Source: Bacteriovoracaceae bacterium (lineage in GTDB: Bacteria; Bdellovibrionota; Bacteriovoracia; Bacteriovoracales; Bacteriovoracaceae). From it: DNA of 64,000 bases. Each line of letters begins with the position of its first letter. Position 1 is the stretch's first letter. The stretch covers positions 1 to 64,000 of the forward strand of contig JADHTQ010000010.1 of assembly GCA_016784965.1 (NCBI GenBank). Reading direction: 5' to 3'. Of the stretch, positions 35,000-44,669 are shown one piece after another. The notes under the pieces were generated by a model. It searched no databases. It was not told the DNA's origin and was given only the letters and a program-made list of their open reading frames with translations. A program made the position numbers and the translations under genes.

Positions 35000-37900
35000 C
35001 TAGATTGCAGGTAAAATGGGGAGAACCTGCTCATATCGCTTAACTAAAACCTCAAGTTTTTCGTCCAGGAAATTCTTTAAGATCTCCAATTTCATGTCAT
35101 AAACAATTTTTACTTCAATCGGTGCATCATCAGGAACTTGACCTAAGTTTTCTACGACAGAAATTAATTCGGCCAGACCTTCAATGCCAAGCTGTTGAGC
35201 TACAAATGTCTTTTTACCTATTTCTTCTCCCAGCATTCCGATTAAATCAGCTTCAGTAAACAGGTTGCCAGCAGCGTTAAGCGATAGAAGCTGTTTTAAT
35301 AAACCAACATCGACAGTGGCAGCAATTCTTTGTTCGTCTGTGAAATCTTCAGGCAAAGATCTATCTTTAAGGATTTTCTTTAGTAGTTCTTTATCCATAG
35401 TCTTTAAAAGATTTAAATAATGAACAGAATTTATCATTTCATAGGCGACACTGTTTTCATCAATAGAGCCATAGACGTATTCTCCAATGTTGTGCTTGGA
35501 AATATCTTCGTTAGCTATCCCATCGGCGATGTCTCTTTTTAAGACACCCATGAAATTTACAAATTCTCTTGATACATTCTCATACGTACTATCATCGGTT
35601 TTGGCGTACTTATTTGCCATGTATAAAACTGCCTTAACCAGTGGCGTGGATCCATTGTAAGAAAGTCCAAAATATTTTTTAATCCATCCGACGTACTGAA
35701 CAGGTATTTGTTCATCAACAGTAATTGAATAGTTTGCAAGAAACTGACTGCCATCTTTTTTAGTAAAGGGGATGGGGTTAGACAATTTACTGCCCATAGT
35801 AACGTGGCTGATGTAATTAAATAACTGTTGTTTGACTTCTGTGATTTCAGCAAAGCTACCCATAATAGCTTCAGTACTATTACTTGATTGGCGTGTGGTT
35901 AGTGTTCGCATAGCAAGTAATTTATCAACCCAGGTGCCTAGTACTGCTCGATCTTGAATATACTTAAATCTTGGGTTTGTATCTTTAAAGCCTCGTAAGA
36001 ATTTACCTGTTTCACCCAAAACATACAGGCCTGGAGCATCCGGTTTTCTAGGATCTATTTTTGCAAGTTCTGCTTTTACTGCAGGATCAAAACAGCTCGT
36101 GGGTACATAATCTATTTCATACTTAACATCATTGTAGATTGTCTGTAGTGGTCTAAATTCTTTAATCGATGGTGGCGTAGGTCCTGCATCTGGCGCAGGG
36201 ATTTCAGCTACGGCACAGATGTGATCTGGCATTTTAAGAACATCTATAAAAAATTGACCAGCAAGTTTGGCCGAATCTCTTCTATCATTGATCATGGTAC
36301 AAAGATCTGGGTATTGGGCCATATCTGCAGGCCCACAACCTTGCTCCATCAACTCTTGACCAAACATAGAAGCAAAGGTCTCAAAGTCTTCAAAAATCAT
36401 TCTTAGAGATTTGAAATTTCTATAAATCCGACTAGCGTAAGAACCGATATGCATGGCACTGAATTCATTTCGACCATTTCTGAAGTTTCGGTATTTATAG
36501 GCATTTTCATATTGTTTGATGGCATACTGTGTGATTTCTACCAATGTTGTCCCTTCATCAAAAGGATTACATTTAGCACTTAGACCAGCATTTCCATCAG
36601 TACAAAAGTCATATGGCTTCATTTTAAAATTACTGTCTTGTTCTAAGTCAGTTAGAGTCGTATCTATTTTTTTGTATCCTCCACTTATGGCTTCAACTTC
36701 CCTGGCGTAAGCAAAGCGAAGAGCGGCAATATCATATTTACCAAGAACAGTTAACTCATTAAGCTCTGAAAAAGAGTAATCCATTATCGAACTATAGGCC
36801 GGAGCTGCGTGAAGACCAAGTGCATGAGCTTCTGCTTCAGAGTAGAAGTTTTTCTTATCTGTAGAGCCTGTGAAGTTATGTCTTAGACCTAAGTTGTGAC
36901 CTAGCTCATGGGTTAGTGTTGCAGAGTAAGTATATGGAGTTATTAAATCGATTGCTGCTTTTTGCTGCTCATCGGTTAAAGTGGCCCAACGCTTAAATGT
37001 TCCATCACTATTTAACACTCCAGGTATGTCTCTAGTTCCAGGAATGTAGGCCTTACCGAAGTTATTGGTAATACTAAATGCTTCTGTAGTTAAAATGTTA
37101 TGTTTTGCATATTGCAACAATTCCTTGTCATGTTTTGAAATTAAATCCTCATCGAGCTCGTCATGACTATGGTTATGGTCAGGACTTATGTATGTATGTA
37201 ATTGCTCGTTTGTTTTGTGAACTGCCTCTTCAAACCTTTGCTCAACATTATCAAGCTCTTCTAATGAAGGTCTCTCTCCAATAGTAAGGTTTGCAAGGTG
37301 AGCAGCATTGCCAGCGGCTCCTGTATATGATGCGGCTTCTGCTGTGGTTGGTATAACTACTGCGTTTGCATCTGCTGCAGCTGCGGTAGCTGCAGCTGCC
37401 TCTGCTGCGGCTGTTGCCGCGGCGCTTGCTTCTGCCGCTGCCTGCGCTTGTGCAACTGCTGCTGCTTGCGCCTCTGCTGTTGCTTGTGCCTGTGCTGTAG
37501 CTGCTGCTTCTGCCTCTGCTGCAGCCTGTGCTTCTGCTGCGATAGCTGCAGCCTGTTGTGCCGCTGCTTCTGCTGCATCTGCTGCCTGTTGTGCAGCTGC
37601 GATGGCGGCTGCATTTGCGGCGGCGGCTTCCTCTGCTGCGGCGGCTGCCGCGGTACTTGCAGCTGCTGCTGCCTGTGCTTCTGCGGCTGCGGCAGCATCG
37701 GCTTCTGCGGCTGCGGCTGCGGCTTCTGCGGCTGCTGCGGCTGCGTCTTCTGCCTGTTGTGCAGCTGCGATAGAGGCTGCATTGGCTTGGGCGGCAGCAA
37801 GTGCAGCTTCTTCATTTGCAGCGGCGGTAGCTGCTGCTTGTGCTGCTTGTGCTGCGGCTGTGGCATTGGCGGCTTCTGCTGCATTTGCAGCTTCAGATGC

Positions 37901-40900
37901 TTGTGCTTCTGCGGCGATAGCTGCTGCATTTGCCTCTTGTGCGGCAGAAGCTTCTGCCTCTGCGGTGGCGGCTGTTGCGGCAGCTTCTTCGGCTTCTAGG
38001 GCAGCTGCTGCGGCAGCTTCTGCTGCTTGTGCTGCTTCTGCCTCTGCTTCTATGGCCGCTGCGATTATAGCTTGCCTGTCGGCTTCCTTTTTCTTGTCAA
38101 CACTTAAGTCAACCATATTTTCCCAAACTCTTCGGGTCATACTGATCAAGCTACCGGAGTACATGTTGACATGCGCTTGTACGATTTCACCGGTTCTGGG
38201 ATTTGTAACAGATGGGCCATAGCCCAATAAACCACTATGGGATGGATCATCGAGTAAAACAATCATGTTGTTTGTTAGGTCACCAGGGTTTTTGCCAGCG
38301 GGTTCTTTTAGTTCAAGTCTTAGATTAGTGTTGGCCCTTGCGAGCGAATCATTGATTTCGTTGAATACCCTGTAAGTAGCTTCTTTAAGTAACTTATTTT
38401 TTGCTTTGTTAAAGGTGTCACTTAAGTAGTATACAATCTTACCATTTTTGGGGTTCCAGCGATTAAGAAAGAATTTTACATCAGTTCTGCTGGGATCATA
38501 GTTGATACCTAGTTTTTCTTTTTGATTTTTGAAAAAACCAAAATCATCATGTTCTGTCACAGGGTAATCTACAGTCTCGTAATTGGGTGATATAACATCA
38601 TTTAACCTTACAAGAGAGTAAGAGTATTGCATTTTAAAACTACCCTCTTCAAGGTCGTTAAACTGACCTTCGGTGTAGCCATGTATAAAGCCATCTAGAC
38701 TCACACTGTAGGTCTTTTCAATTTGGATATTAATCATACCCTTTTTAATAGTGTATCCAACCACTTTAGTGTTGCGATGAGATATACCTGGACCTGAGAT
38801 ATTATAAAATTCAATTTCATTGAGTTCATGAATTTGAAGCCTTTCAACTTGAGGAATAAAGTATCTTTTTTGCGACCATGATATTTCTCTATCTTCTTGA
38901 TCGCCATTAACACACTCTTGGTTTCGATCCTCTTTACACTTATAATCTACATATCTTCCAGGGATTGTTAAGATAGGTTGAATATTAATATTGTTATCTT
39001 GAAACCGTTCATCTTCATCAAGAGCATAAACATCAATTCCATCCTTTGATGGCCTAATCTTTACGATTTTTTCCTGACCTTGAAAGAATTGATAAGCAGA
39101 GCTTAAAAATCTAGGAGCACCCAATGTAGATGGTACGTAGAGGTATTCGGCTTCAAAGTCATAATCATTATTTAGTGCTGTTAGCTCTTCATCTACAAAC
39201 TTGATGTGCTGACCAATTCTGTAAGTTTTAAGCTCAGAGTGAACGCTTATTTTAAGCAGTTTACTATCTCTGCTATCAACAGCAGTATCCATATCGGTAT
39301 AGATCTGTTCAACACTATCAATAATTGTCATTTTAAGGCCTACAAATTTAACCCCTAGGTTATACTCTGGTCTAAAAACACAATCTTCATCTAGATCCAT
39401 TTGCATTTTTTCTTTCATAGAAGCTGAGCAATTAAAAATTCTTGGATCTTTTGGTACTTTGGTAAGTGCTGCAAGCTCTAAGTCACTGAGATCAGCTTTT
39501 TTAACTGCACGAAATACCACCATTTGGTTACCAATAAGCTTAGTGTAAAGAAATTCAGAGTCAGCCAGATCTCTTAATGCATAGTGGTTAGTAAATAATT
39601 CTTTAAATTTTGCCATCTTCCAAAGTTGATTGTGAACTCTGCCTTTGGCAAAGATGTATTCAGAGTAAAACTTGTAATCAATATTTGGATCAGTAAAAGC
39701 ACGATCAACAAATAGAAGGTTTTGTCCAATTTGATATTCATGAATCATAGACTTAACATTTATCTGCAAAAATGTACTGGCCTTTTTGTAAGCATCTTCA
39801 GCAAGCTTGAAAGAAATTTTTTCGTCATCTTCATCAACATTCATTTTCAACTGAACGTGTCTAACATCCAAGGCAAATTCTGGTCTAAATACACAGTTGC
39901 CATTGCTTAAAAGCTCAAGTTCTAATGCCTCTTGTTCACTACAAGGAAAAATCCTAGGATCTGCTGGTTGGTAGTTTAAGGCCATACTTTCAATTGGAGT
40001 AAGCTCACTACTTTTTACCGCCTTTAAAAAGTAAAGTTTATCACCATACACTTTAATTCGGGCATAATCGTCATCTTTAAAAGATAGCATTAGATAATAG
40101 TTATTGGGGAAAATTGTTTTTAACTTAGCTATTGACCAAAGTTCGTTATTTAATTTTGCTTTATCAAATACATACTCTGAATAGTAGTTGTAATCATGTT
40201 TTGGATCATTTAGTACATCATCTATAAAGAAAATATCTTCGCTAATTTTATCTTTTTTAACAAGTGATGTGGTATTAATTTTAAGCAACTGACTAGTTTT
40301 TCTATCGGCATTTTCATCTAATTCGATTGCTGCTAATTGCTGTCCATGATCGTTTTGTGACTTAATTCCTACATGGGTTACAGGTAAAGAATATTCTGGC
40401 TTAAAAATACAACCTTCAGTTTCTGAAAGTCCCACTAATCTTCTTTCATGATCGCTACAGGCAAAAAACCTTGGATCAGAATGTGATTTTTGTGAGGCGA
40501 TATTTTCTAAGTAGGTAAGTGTTTCTAGGGCAACAGGTTTTAAAACATATATTTTATCTCCAAAGATTTTGGTTCTGATTAAATCTTGGTCTTCTAGGGT
40601 GTTGTTTAATACTAAGGAGTTAGAGAATACTTTCTTAAAAGAAGCTGCTGTCCAAAGTTTATTGTTGATTTTAGCTTTACTAAAAACTGTCTTGTTAAAT
40701 TCATCGTCCATTCCAGGAAGTCCACCCAGGGATCTACCTGCTGCTAAAGCAGTAATTTTTACGTGAGTTGCTTCAAACTTATCTTTTGTCTTATAAAGGA
40801 TAGTTCTGGTTTTTTCTCCCATGTCATTTTTATCATTTTCTAAGATCCCATAACTTTCAACTTTGTATTGAAAGATGGGGACTTGGGTAGTTTGCTCATT

Positions 40901-41326
40901 ATTCATGGCCTTCATGTGACTTGAAAAATTGTGGCTTGCAACATTTACTGATGCTACAAGATACTCCTTGGTTAACTTCATAGTAACTTCGAAGCGCTCC
41001 CCAGCTCTTCTTGACTCAAGCTTTAGATCTTTGAAGTAGGGTGCTAAAGCTTTAGGACCAGAAATGAATTTCACTGCGCGGAATTCATTTTCATTCAGTG
41101 CAATAATATCACTGCCTTCAGCTTCTTTTAACATTGACACTCCATCTCCAACTGATTCCAAAATAATTTTTTGGTCAAAAGTGGACATGTCATGAACATT
41201 GTTTTGGATATCTTCAGAAACCTTTTCAGGAATTTCTTTGGCACATCCCACAAGTAGCAATGCTCCCAAAACAACTAAGTTTAGAAACATTTTAAAGTTC
41301 ATGTTCTTTGGTGCTAAATAATTCAT
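35000..41326 (-). CDS. giant metzincin-like lipoprotein with Ala-rich insertion
   Basis: I start at the ATG at 41326 (AAGGGGAG upstream), giving 2108 residues; the lipobox is VLGALLLVGC (Cys28). Three about-185-residue repeats (from about 200 to 780) each hold LWxxAKFKxxF, DPRIFxCS and CVFRPE, with one Cys pair per repeat. The catalytic core then follows: ARANTNLRLEL, NPRTGEIVQAHVNMYSG, and at 1473-1483 HELGHNLGLRH with Met-turn YSSIMDYS. It resembles the DUF4953/5117-type zinc metalloproteases. Between the GEIVQAH strand and the zinc helix sit about 240 residues that are almost all Ala, Glu and Gln. It is co-oriented with the upstream barrel gene. Substrate unknown; probably a surface-anchored protease. 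Confidence 0.85.
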   Translation of the reverse strand: MNYLAPKNMNFKMFLNLVVLGALLLVGCAKEIPEKVSEDIQNNVHDMSTFDQKIILESVGDGVSMLKEAEGSDIIALNENEFRAVKFISGPKALAPYFKDLKLESRRAGERFEVTMKLTKEYLVASVNVASHNFSSHMKAMNNEQTTQVPIFQYKVESYGILENDKNDMGEKTRTILYKTKDKFEATHVKITALAAGRSLGGLPGMDDEFNKTVFSKAKINNKLWTAASFKKVFSNSLVLNNTLEDQDLIRTKIFGDKIYVLKPVALETLTYLENIASQKSHSDPRFFACSDHERRLVGLSETEGCIFKPEYSLPVTHVGIKSQNDHGQQLAAIELDENADRKTSQLLKINTTSLVKKDKISEDIFFIDDVLNDPKHDYNYYSEYVFDKAKLNNELWSIAKLKTIFPNNYYLMLSFKDDDYARIKVYGDKLYFLKAVKSSELTPIESMALNYQPADPRIFPCSEQEALELELLSNGNCVFRPEFALDVRHVQLKMNVDEDDEKISFKLAEDAYKKASTFLQINVKSMIHEYQIGQNLLFVDRAFTDPNIDYKFYSEYIFAKGRVHNQLWKMAKFKELFTNHYALRDLADSEFLYTKLIGNQMVVFRAVKKADLSDLELAALTKVPKDPRIFNCSASMKEKMQMDLDEDCVFRPEYNLGVKFVGLKMTIIDSVEQIYTDMDTAVDSRDSKLLKISVHSELKTYRIGQHIKFVDEELTALNNDYDFEAEYLYVPSTLGAPRFLSSAYQFFQGQEKIVKIRPSKDGIDVYALDEDERFQDNNINIQPILTIPGRYVDYKCKEDRNQECVNGDQEDREISWSQKRYFIPQVERLQIHELNEIEFYNISGPGISHRNTKVVGYTIKKGMINIQIEKTYSVSLDGFIHGYTEGQFNDLEEGSFKMQYSYSLVRLNDVISPNYETVDYPVTEHDDFGFFKNQKEKLGINYDPSRTDVKFFLNRWNPKNGKIVYYLSDTFNKAKNKLLKEATYRVFNEINDSLARANTNLRLELKEPAGKNPGDLTNNMIVLLDDPSHSGLLGYGPSVTNPRTGEIVQAHVNMYSGSLISMTRRVWENMVDLSVDKKKEADRQAIIAAAIEAEAEAAQAAEAAAAAALEAEEAAATAATAEAEASAAQEANAAAIAAEAQASEAANAAEAANATAAAQAAQAAATAAANEEAALAAAQANAASIAAAQQAEDAAAAAAEAAAAAAEADAAAAAEAQAAAAASTAAAAAAEEAAAANAAAIAAAQQAADAAEAAAQQAAAIAAEAQAAAEAEAAATAQAQATAEAQAAAVAQAQAAAEASAAATAAAEAAAATAAAADANAVVIPTTAEAASYTGAAGNAAHLANLTIGERPSLEELDNVEQRFEEAVHKTNEQLHTYISPDHNHSHDELDEDLISKHDKELLQYAKHNILTTEAFSITNNFGKAYIPGTRDIPGVLNSDGTFKRWATLTDEQQKAAIDLITPYTYSATLTHELGHNLGLRHNFTGSTDKKNFYSEAEAHALGLHAAPAYSSIMDYSFSELNELTVLGKYDIAALRFAYAREVEAISGGYKKIDTTLTDLEQDSNFKMKPYDFCTDGNAGLSAKCNPFDEGTTLVEITQYAIKQYENAYKYRNFRNGRNEFSAMHIGSYASRIYRNFKSLRMIFEDFETFASMFGQELMEQGCGPADMAQYPDLCTMINDRRDSAKLAGQFFIDVLKMPDHICAVAEIPAPDAGPTPPSIKEFRPLQTIYNDVKYEIDYVPTSCFDPAVKAELAKIDPRKPDAPGLYVLGETGKFLRGFKDTNPRFKYIQDRAVLGTWVDKLLAMRTLTTRQSSNSTEAIMGSFAEITEVKQQLFNYISHVTMGSKLSNPIPFTKKDGSQFLANYSITVDEQIPVQYVGWIKKYFGLSYNGSTPLVKAVLYMANKYAKTDDSTYENVSREFVNFMGVLKRDIADGIANEDISKHNIGEYVYGSIDENSVAYEMINSVHYLNLLKTMDKELLKKILKDRSLPEDFTDEQRIAATVDVGLLKQLLSLNAAGNLFTEADLIGMLGEEIGKKTFVAQQLGIEGLAELISVVENLGQVPDDAPIEVKIVYDMKLEILKNFLDEKLEVLVKRYEQVLPILPAI
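37350..38080 (-). repeat. Ala/Glu/Gln-rich low-complexity coding repeat
   Basis: About 243 codons of nearly uninterrupted Ala with regularly spaced Glu, Gln, Asn and Ser, written mostly with GCN, GAA and CAA codons. Periodic AAxAEA units suggest a long single alpha-helix or coiled coil. The DNA is visibly GC-richer and repetitive, which creates long false frames on all other registers. Confidence 0.9.
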
Positions 41327-41355
41327 GCTCGTATCTCCCCTTAATATAATAAACA

Positions 41356-42198
41356 TCACAAAGCATAACTAAGTGATAAATAAACTGTAGATGTTCTTGG
41401 ATTAATAAATTTTACTGCGGATTCTACTCCATCAGAGGCCAGCGCTGATCCAGAGTTATAGTGACCAAGTGCCATGCCAAATGCGTCAGTAACATCGTAG
41501 GATATTGACTGATCAAATGAGAAACCATCTTTTGAGTCTCCTGAAAAAGTCCAAGACCGAGAGTAAATATTATCAAGTGAAATCGAGAATTTTTTTAAAA
41601 AACTGTAGCTAATTATGAGTCGATTGCCAAAGGTGAATTGGTCATTCGACGCCCCAGACAATGCTACTTCATATCTATAAAATGCGACTTTCCCATAAGG
41701 CCTGTAAGTGATAGAAAGACCTGGAGTAATAAACTTTGTCATATCAAAAGTAAAGGTGGGCGCGATAGTTATCTTGCTTAGCATTTTTTTGTTATCCCTA
41801 GAGTTTTCGCTAAGAGGTATAATCGCTGCAGCCAAGCCACTAAAGGTTATGAAGTCGGCAAATTTTGTAAAAACCTTTGCAATACTTAATGAAGCGTCAT
41901 TAAGCGTTAATTTTTTTTCTCCCATGAGGTTTTTTGACACGGCCATATATAAGCCAAGCTTGGCATCGATGGGTAATTTGTATTTATATGAAAGCTCAAA
42001 GTCATTACTGAGACTGTGATCCACGTCTGTGACCTTGTGTAGGCTAGAACCTAGGGTACTAATTAATAGAAGTGAAAACCTTTTTTCCTCTTCTTCTTTT
42101 ACGGTTGTAGTGGTTGCTTTTGCGTTTTGGATATTGTTGAGATTTAAAATGATTGCCGAAAAAATAGTTATTAAGGTAATTGTAAAAACTTTATTCAT
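41356..42198 (-). CDS. outer-membrane beta-barrel-like protein
   Basis: A 280-residue protein with a signal peptide (MNKVFTITLITIFSAIIL, then a site near NAKA). Alternating short strands rich in aromatic and Ser/Thr residues (YRYEVALSGASNDQFTFGNRLII, for example) end in YLSLSYAL, typical of small outer-membrane barrels. No family was recognised. It starts the unit that continues 29 bases later with the giant metzincin, and may help anchor or export it (inference). AGAGGAATGAG precedes the ATG. Confidence 0.65.
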   Translation of the reverse strand: MNKVFTITLITIFSAIILNLNNIQNAKATTTTVKEEEEKRFSLLLISTLGSSLHKVTDVDHSLSNDFELSYKYKLPIDAKLGLYMAVSKNLMGEKKLTLNDASLSIAKVFTKFADFITFSGLAAAIIPLSENSRDNKKMLSKITIAPTFTFDMTKFITPGLSITYRPYGKVAFYRYEVALSGASNDQFTFGNRLIISYSFLKKFSISLDNIYSRSWTFSGDSKDGFSFDQSISYDVTDAFGMALGHYNSGSALASDGVESAVKFINPRTSTVYLSLSYAL

Positions 42199-42258
42199 CT
42201 CATTCCTCTTGTTAAGACCATTTGGAACGTACTCCCCACATGAAGGTGTGCAAACGAT

Positions 42259-42397
42259 GTGCCGTTATTTTACTACGCTTTTAGAGGCATAATGGCACTA
42301 TAGGCTGAAAATTTTACAGGGAGTCAAACACGACGCGGGACGCAATGCACCGGCATTAGTGGCCTTTTGCCCGACTGCCTGCGTCATATTTTTTTTT
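42259..42397 (+). ncRNA. candidate structured RNA with U-tract terminator
   Basis: In the 290-base gap between divergent genes, a 10-bp stem (42259-42268 with 42289-42298, one G-U pair) is followed by a GC-rich patch. There, GACGC (42332) closes with GCGTC (42381) around inner hairpins AATGC/GCATT (42344-42357) and GGC/GCC (42361-42371), followed at once by nine T (42389-42397). A GC-rich folded element ending in a T run is the classic profile of a small RNA or leader attenuator. No homology to a known RNA family is claimed. Confidence 0.35.
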
Positions 42398-42488
42398 AAA
42401 AAAAATAATGCCTAATGCATATTTGTTGTGATAGTTAGGTTGATTTTAATCAAGAGGCCAATTGATTCTCTTTTGAAGGAGAGTATAA

Positions 42489-44114
42489 ATGTTAAGTCGC
42501 TACCCCTTATTAGCAGTCGTTACATTCGTAACGTTACTGTCAAGTGCTTCCTGGGCCTTTATAACAAATCCTTATGATGAAATATACATAAGCACAATTC
42601 CCTTAAACTCTAAAGAATATAAAGTTTCATTAAAACCTTCACTCTTTAAAAATGGGCTCAAATCCATTGATGAATATCGGGAAGTGATTGAAGGTATTTT
42701 AAGTCCGGGGCAGCTTGTCAAATCTTATATTGGAAAAAAACGCGATGAGAAAAAAACGAGGCTTGTTAGTTTTTATGATACTGCTGGCAGCTGTATTTTA
42801 AAAAACAATGGCTTTTCGCTTCGTGATAGAAATGCCGTTGAGGTAGGAGAGCGTTGGGCCAGTATAAAGTACAGAAGTAAAGACATTGAGGAGTCTGGAG
42901 ATCGAAGTGTTGATGATGCGCAAAAAAAAGGGATCCAAAAATTCGAAGAAGATTTGGTTGGTGTTGATAGTATTTACTCACATTCAAATAAGTTAAAAGT
43001 TGCCAAGGATATAAGCCTGGAGCATGAGGCATTAAAAATTTTTCCCTCACTTAGAAGGTCTGGCCTTTCTCCCTCTCACCGCTTAGTAAAGGTAGGTAAT
43101 TATACAGCTCATGAATTTAATTATGTGTTGGGTGAGATACGAGTTGATACAAGGTATAAAAAAGGTGTTAAAAAAACAAAAAAATTCAAAAAATTATCAC
43201 TGAGAAAGTTGGAGCTTACTTTGTGGTTTTTGCCAAATAAATCAGACCCAATAATTGCAGAAATTACTTGGAAGATCAAAGACGAATCGGGACAGTATAA
43301 TAAGGAGACCTTGCGTAGTGCCAATAATCTCTTTAACAAACTAAAGGCCATGAAAAAGTGGGTGGATCCCAACCCCGAACCCAAAACACTTATGATTTAT
43401 GCTCATTCTGCGGGTTTTTGCAGCTCAGCAGCAATGCGTGCTTCCAAAACTGATATCACCATCTTAAGTTATTTAGAAAAATTAAAGATAAATAAACTGG
43501 GACATGCTCATGTGTCGGTTGAAGTTTTACTAAAGGGGGCCAGCAACGAAGAAATCCTTCTTCCTCTAAATTTTAGAGAAGCAAAAAATGTCAAAGGTAC
43601 TGTTCCTATTTGGCCAGTTAAAATAAATGGCACTTGGTATTTTTCAATACAAGTTAAGGGAAAAAATCGATTTACGTATGAATATGATGTTTTTCGCTAC
43701 CTCGATTGGAGAGTCGGATTGGACCTGGATGGATTTCCAAATCCTACTGTAGGACAATTTGAAAATGTTCGGGTGAAATATAAATTTACCAATACAAGTG
43801 TTCATAAAATTAATAACTACAGATTACAAGTGAGAGTACCAGATGGGTACGCCATCAGCAGGGTTGTCGGCGTTGCTCCAAAAAAGTTAAGAAAAGTAGA
43901 CCTAGATAGATTTGTTCTAGTCAAAGGTGGGATAGATGTAGGTTACGCACAAAATGAGGCCAAAGATGACACCCAGGCCTTTAGCTTATCTACTGGTAAG
44001 TATGCCGGAGTTACTTTTTATATGAAGCCTGCAAAGCGGGGATATTTAATTTTTATTGTAGGACTGCTCCTTTGCCTTGGCTGGCTAATTTTCTATCGAG
44101 ATATCTTAAAATAA
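42489..44114 (+). CDS. exported CYTH-like protein with C-terminal membrane anchor
   Basis: The 541 residues have a signal peptide (LLAVVTFVTLLSSASWA), then about 270 residues that recall the CYTH triphosphate-tunnel fold (EYKVSLKPSLF, SFYDTAGSCIL, GFSLRDR, SIKYRSKDIE, KFEEDL). A beta-sandwich-like region follows (GFPNPTVGQFENVRVKYKF), and a C-terminal membrane helix (YLIFIVGLLLCLGWLIFY) anchors it. The CYTH link is a weak motif impression; the catalytic ExExK motif is not clear. GAAGGAGAG precedes the ATG. The next gene begins 15 bases on. Confidence 0.6.
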   Translation: MLSRYPLLAVVTFVTLLSSASWAFITNPYDEIYISTIPLNSKEYKVSLKPSLFKNGLKSIDEYREVIEGILSPGQLVKSYIGKKRDEKKTRLVSFYDTAGSCILKNNGFSLRDRNAVEVGERWASIKYRSKDIEESGDRSVDDAQKKGIQKFEEDLVGVDSIYSHSNKLKVAKDISLEHEALKIFPSLRRSGLSPSHRLVKVGNYTAHEFNYVLGEIRVDTRYKKGVKKTKKFKKLSLRKLELTLWFLPNKSDPIIAEITWKIKDESGQYNKETLRSANNLFNKLKAMKKWVDPNPEPKTLMIYAHSAGFCSSAAMRASKTDITILSYLEKLKINKLGHAHVSVEVLLKGASNEEILLPLNFREAKNVKGTVPIWPVKINGTWYFSIQVKGKNRFTYEYDVFRYLDWRVGLDLDGFPNPTVGQFENVRVKYKFTNTSVHKINNYRLQVRVPDGYAISRVVGVAPKKLRKVDLDRFVLVKGGIDVGYAQNEAKDDTQAFSLSTGKYAGVTFYMKPAKRGYLIFIVGLLLCLGWLIFYRDILK

Positions 44115-44129
44115 AACCTGGAGTTTTAT

Positions 44130-44669
44130 ATGAAAAAGAGATTGATTATTTTTATGGTTTTTTGTTGTTTTGGAGCATCAACTGTCTTTGGTGCCCTTTT
44201 GTCGACTAAGGAAGCAAAAGTAGCAGTAGCTGTTTGTGAAAAAAGTGCTCCTGGTTTTAAGGCGACAAAGAGCAAACAAGATAGTGTTATTTTTAAAGTA
44301 AAAATGAAAAAGGCCAAGAGTTCTGTTAAGTGTAAAGTTAAAATAAACATTGATGAAGGCATAACTGTTGACTATGTAAAACTTAAACCTTCTAAAGCGA
44401 CAGGTTACAAAAAGCAAACTCTACCAGATGGTTCCAAAGCAAAAAAGAAACTGTCTGAACTTTCTGACGTGGCAAAACAAGCTTGTATTAAAACGTCGAA
44501 AGGATTTTTAGTTAATAAGTTTAAAAAAGATAGTTTTACCTATAAAGTTTCACTTAAAAAAGGCAAAGAGAAAATTAAGTGTAAAGTCAGACTAAATAAG
44601 GATTTAGGTACAAAATATGTAAAACACAAAACCAAAAAAAGTAAAAAGTATATCGAGGTAAAATTATGA
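44130..44669 (+). CDS. secreted Lys-rich protein with duplicated unit
   Basis: A 179-residue protein with a signal peptide (LIIFMVFCCFGASTVFGA). The mature part is very basic and consists of two copies of one about-60-residue unit: VCEKSAPGF/ACIKTSKGF, then DSVIFKVKMKKAK/DSFTYKVSLKKGK, then KCKVKIN/KCKVRLN. Each copy has one conserved Cys pair. Function unknown; a basic repeat protein could bind acidic polymers. Its end overlaps the next start by 4 bases (ATGA), indicating coupling. Confidence 0.7.
   Translation: MKKRLIIFMVFCCFGASTVFGALLSTKEAKVAVAVCEKSAPGFKATKSKQDSVIFKVKMKKAKSSVKCKVKINIDEGITVDYVKLKPSKATGYKKQTLPDGSKAKKKLSELSDVAKQACIKTSKGFLVNKFKKDSFTYKVSLKKGKEKIKCKVRLNKDLGTKYVKHKTKKSKKYIEVKL

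Noticed and set aside
37350-38080. CRISPR-like or tandem DNA repeat array
   Set aside because: The repetition is codon-level Ala-rich coding in an intact frame, with no regular spacers.
37308-38222. Long open frames (304, 190 and 183 residues) on both strands across the Ala-rich region
   Set aside because: They arise from the repetitive GCN-rich coding of the giant metzincin; their products are Ala-, Cys- or Gln-only low-complexity sequence with no ribosome site.
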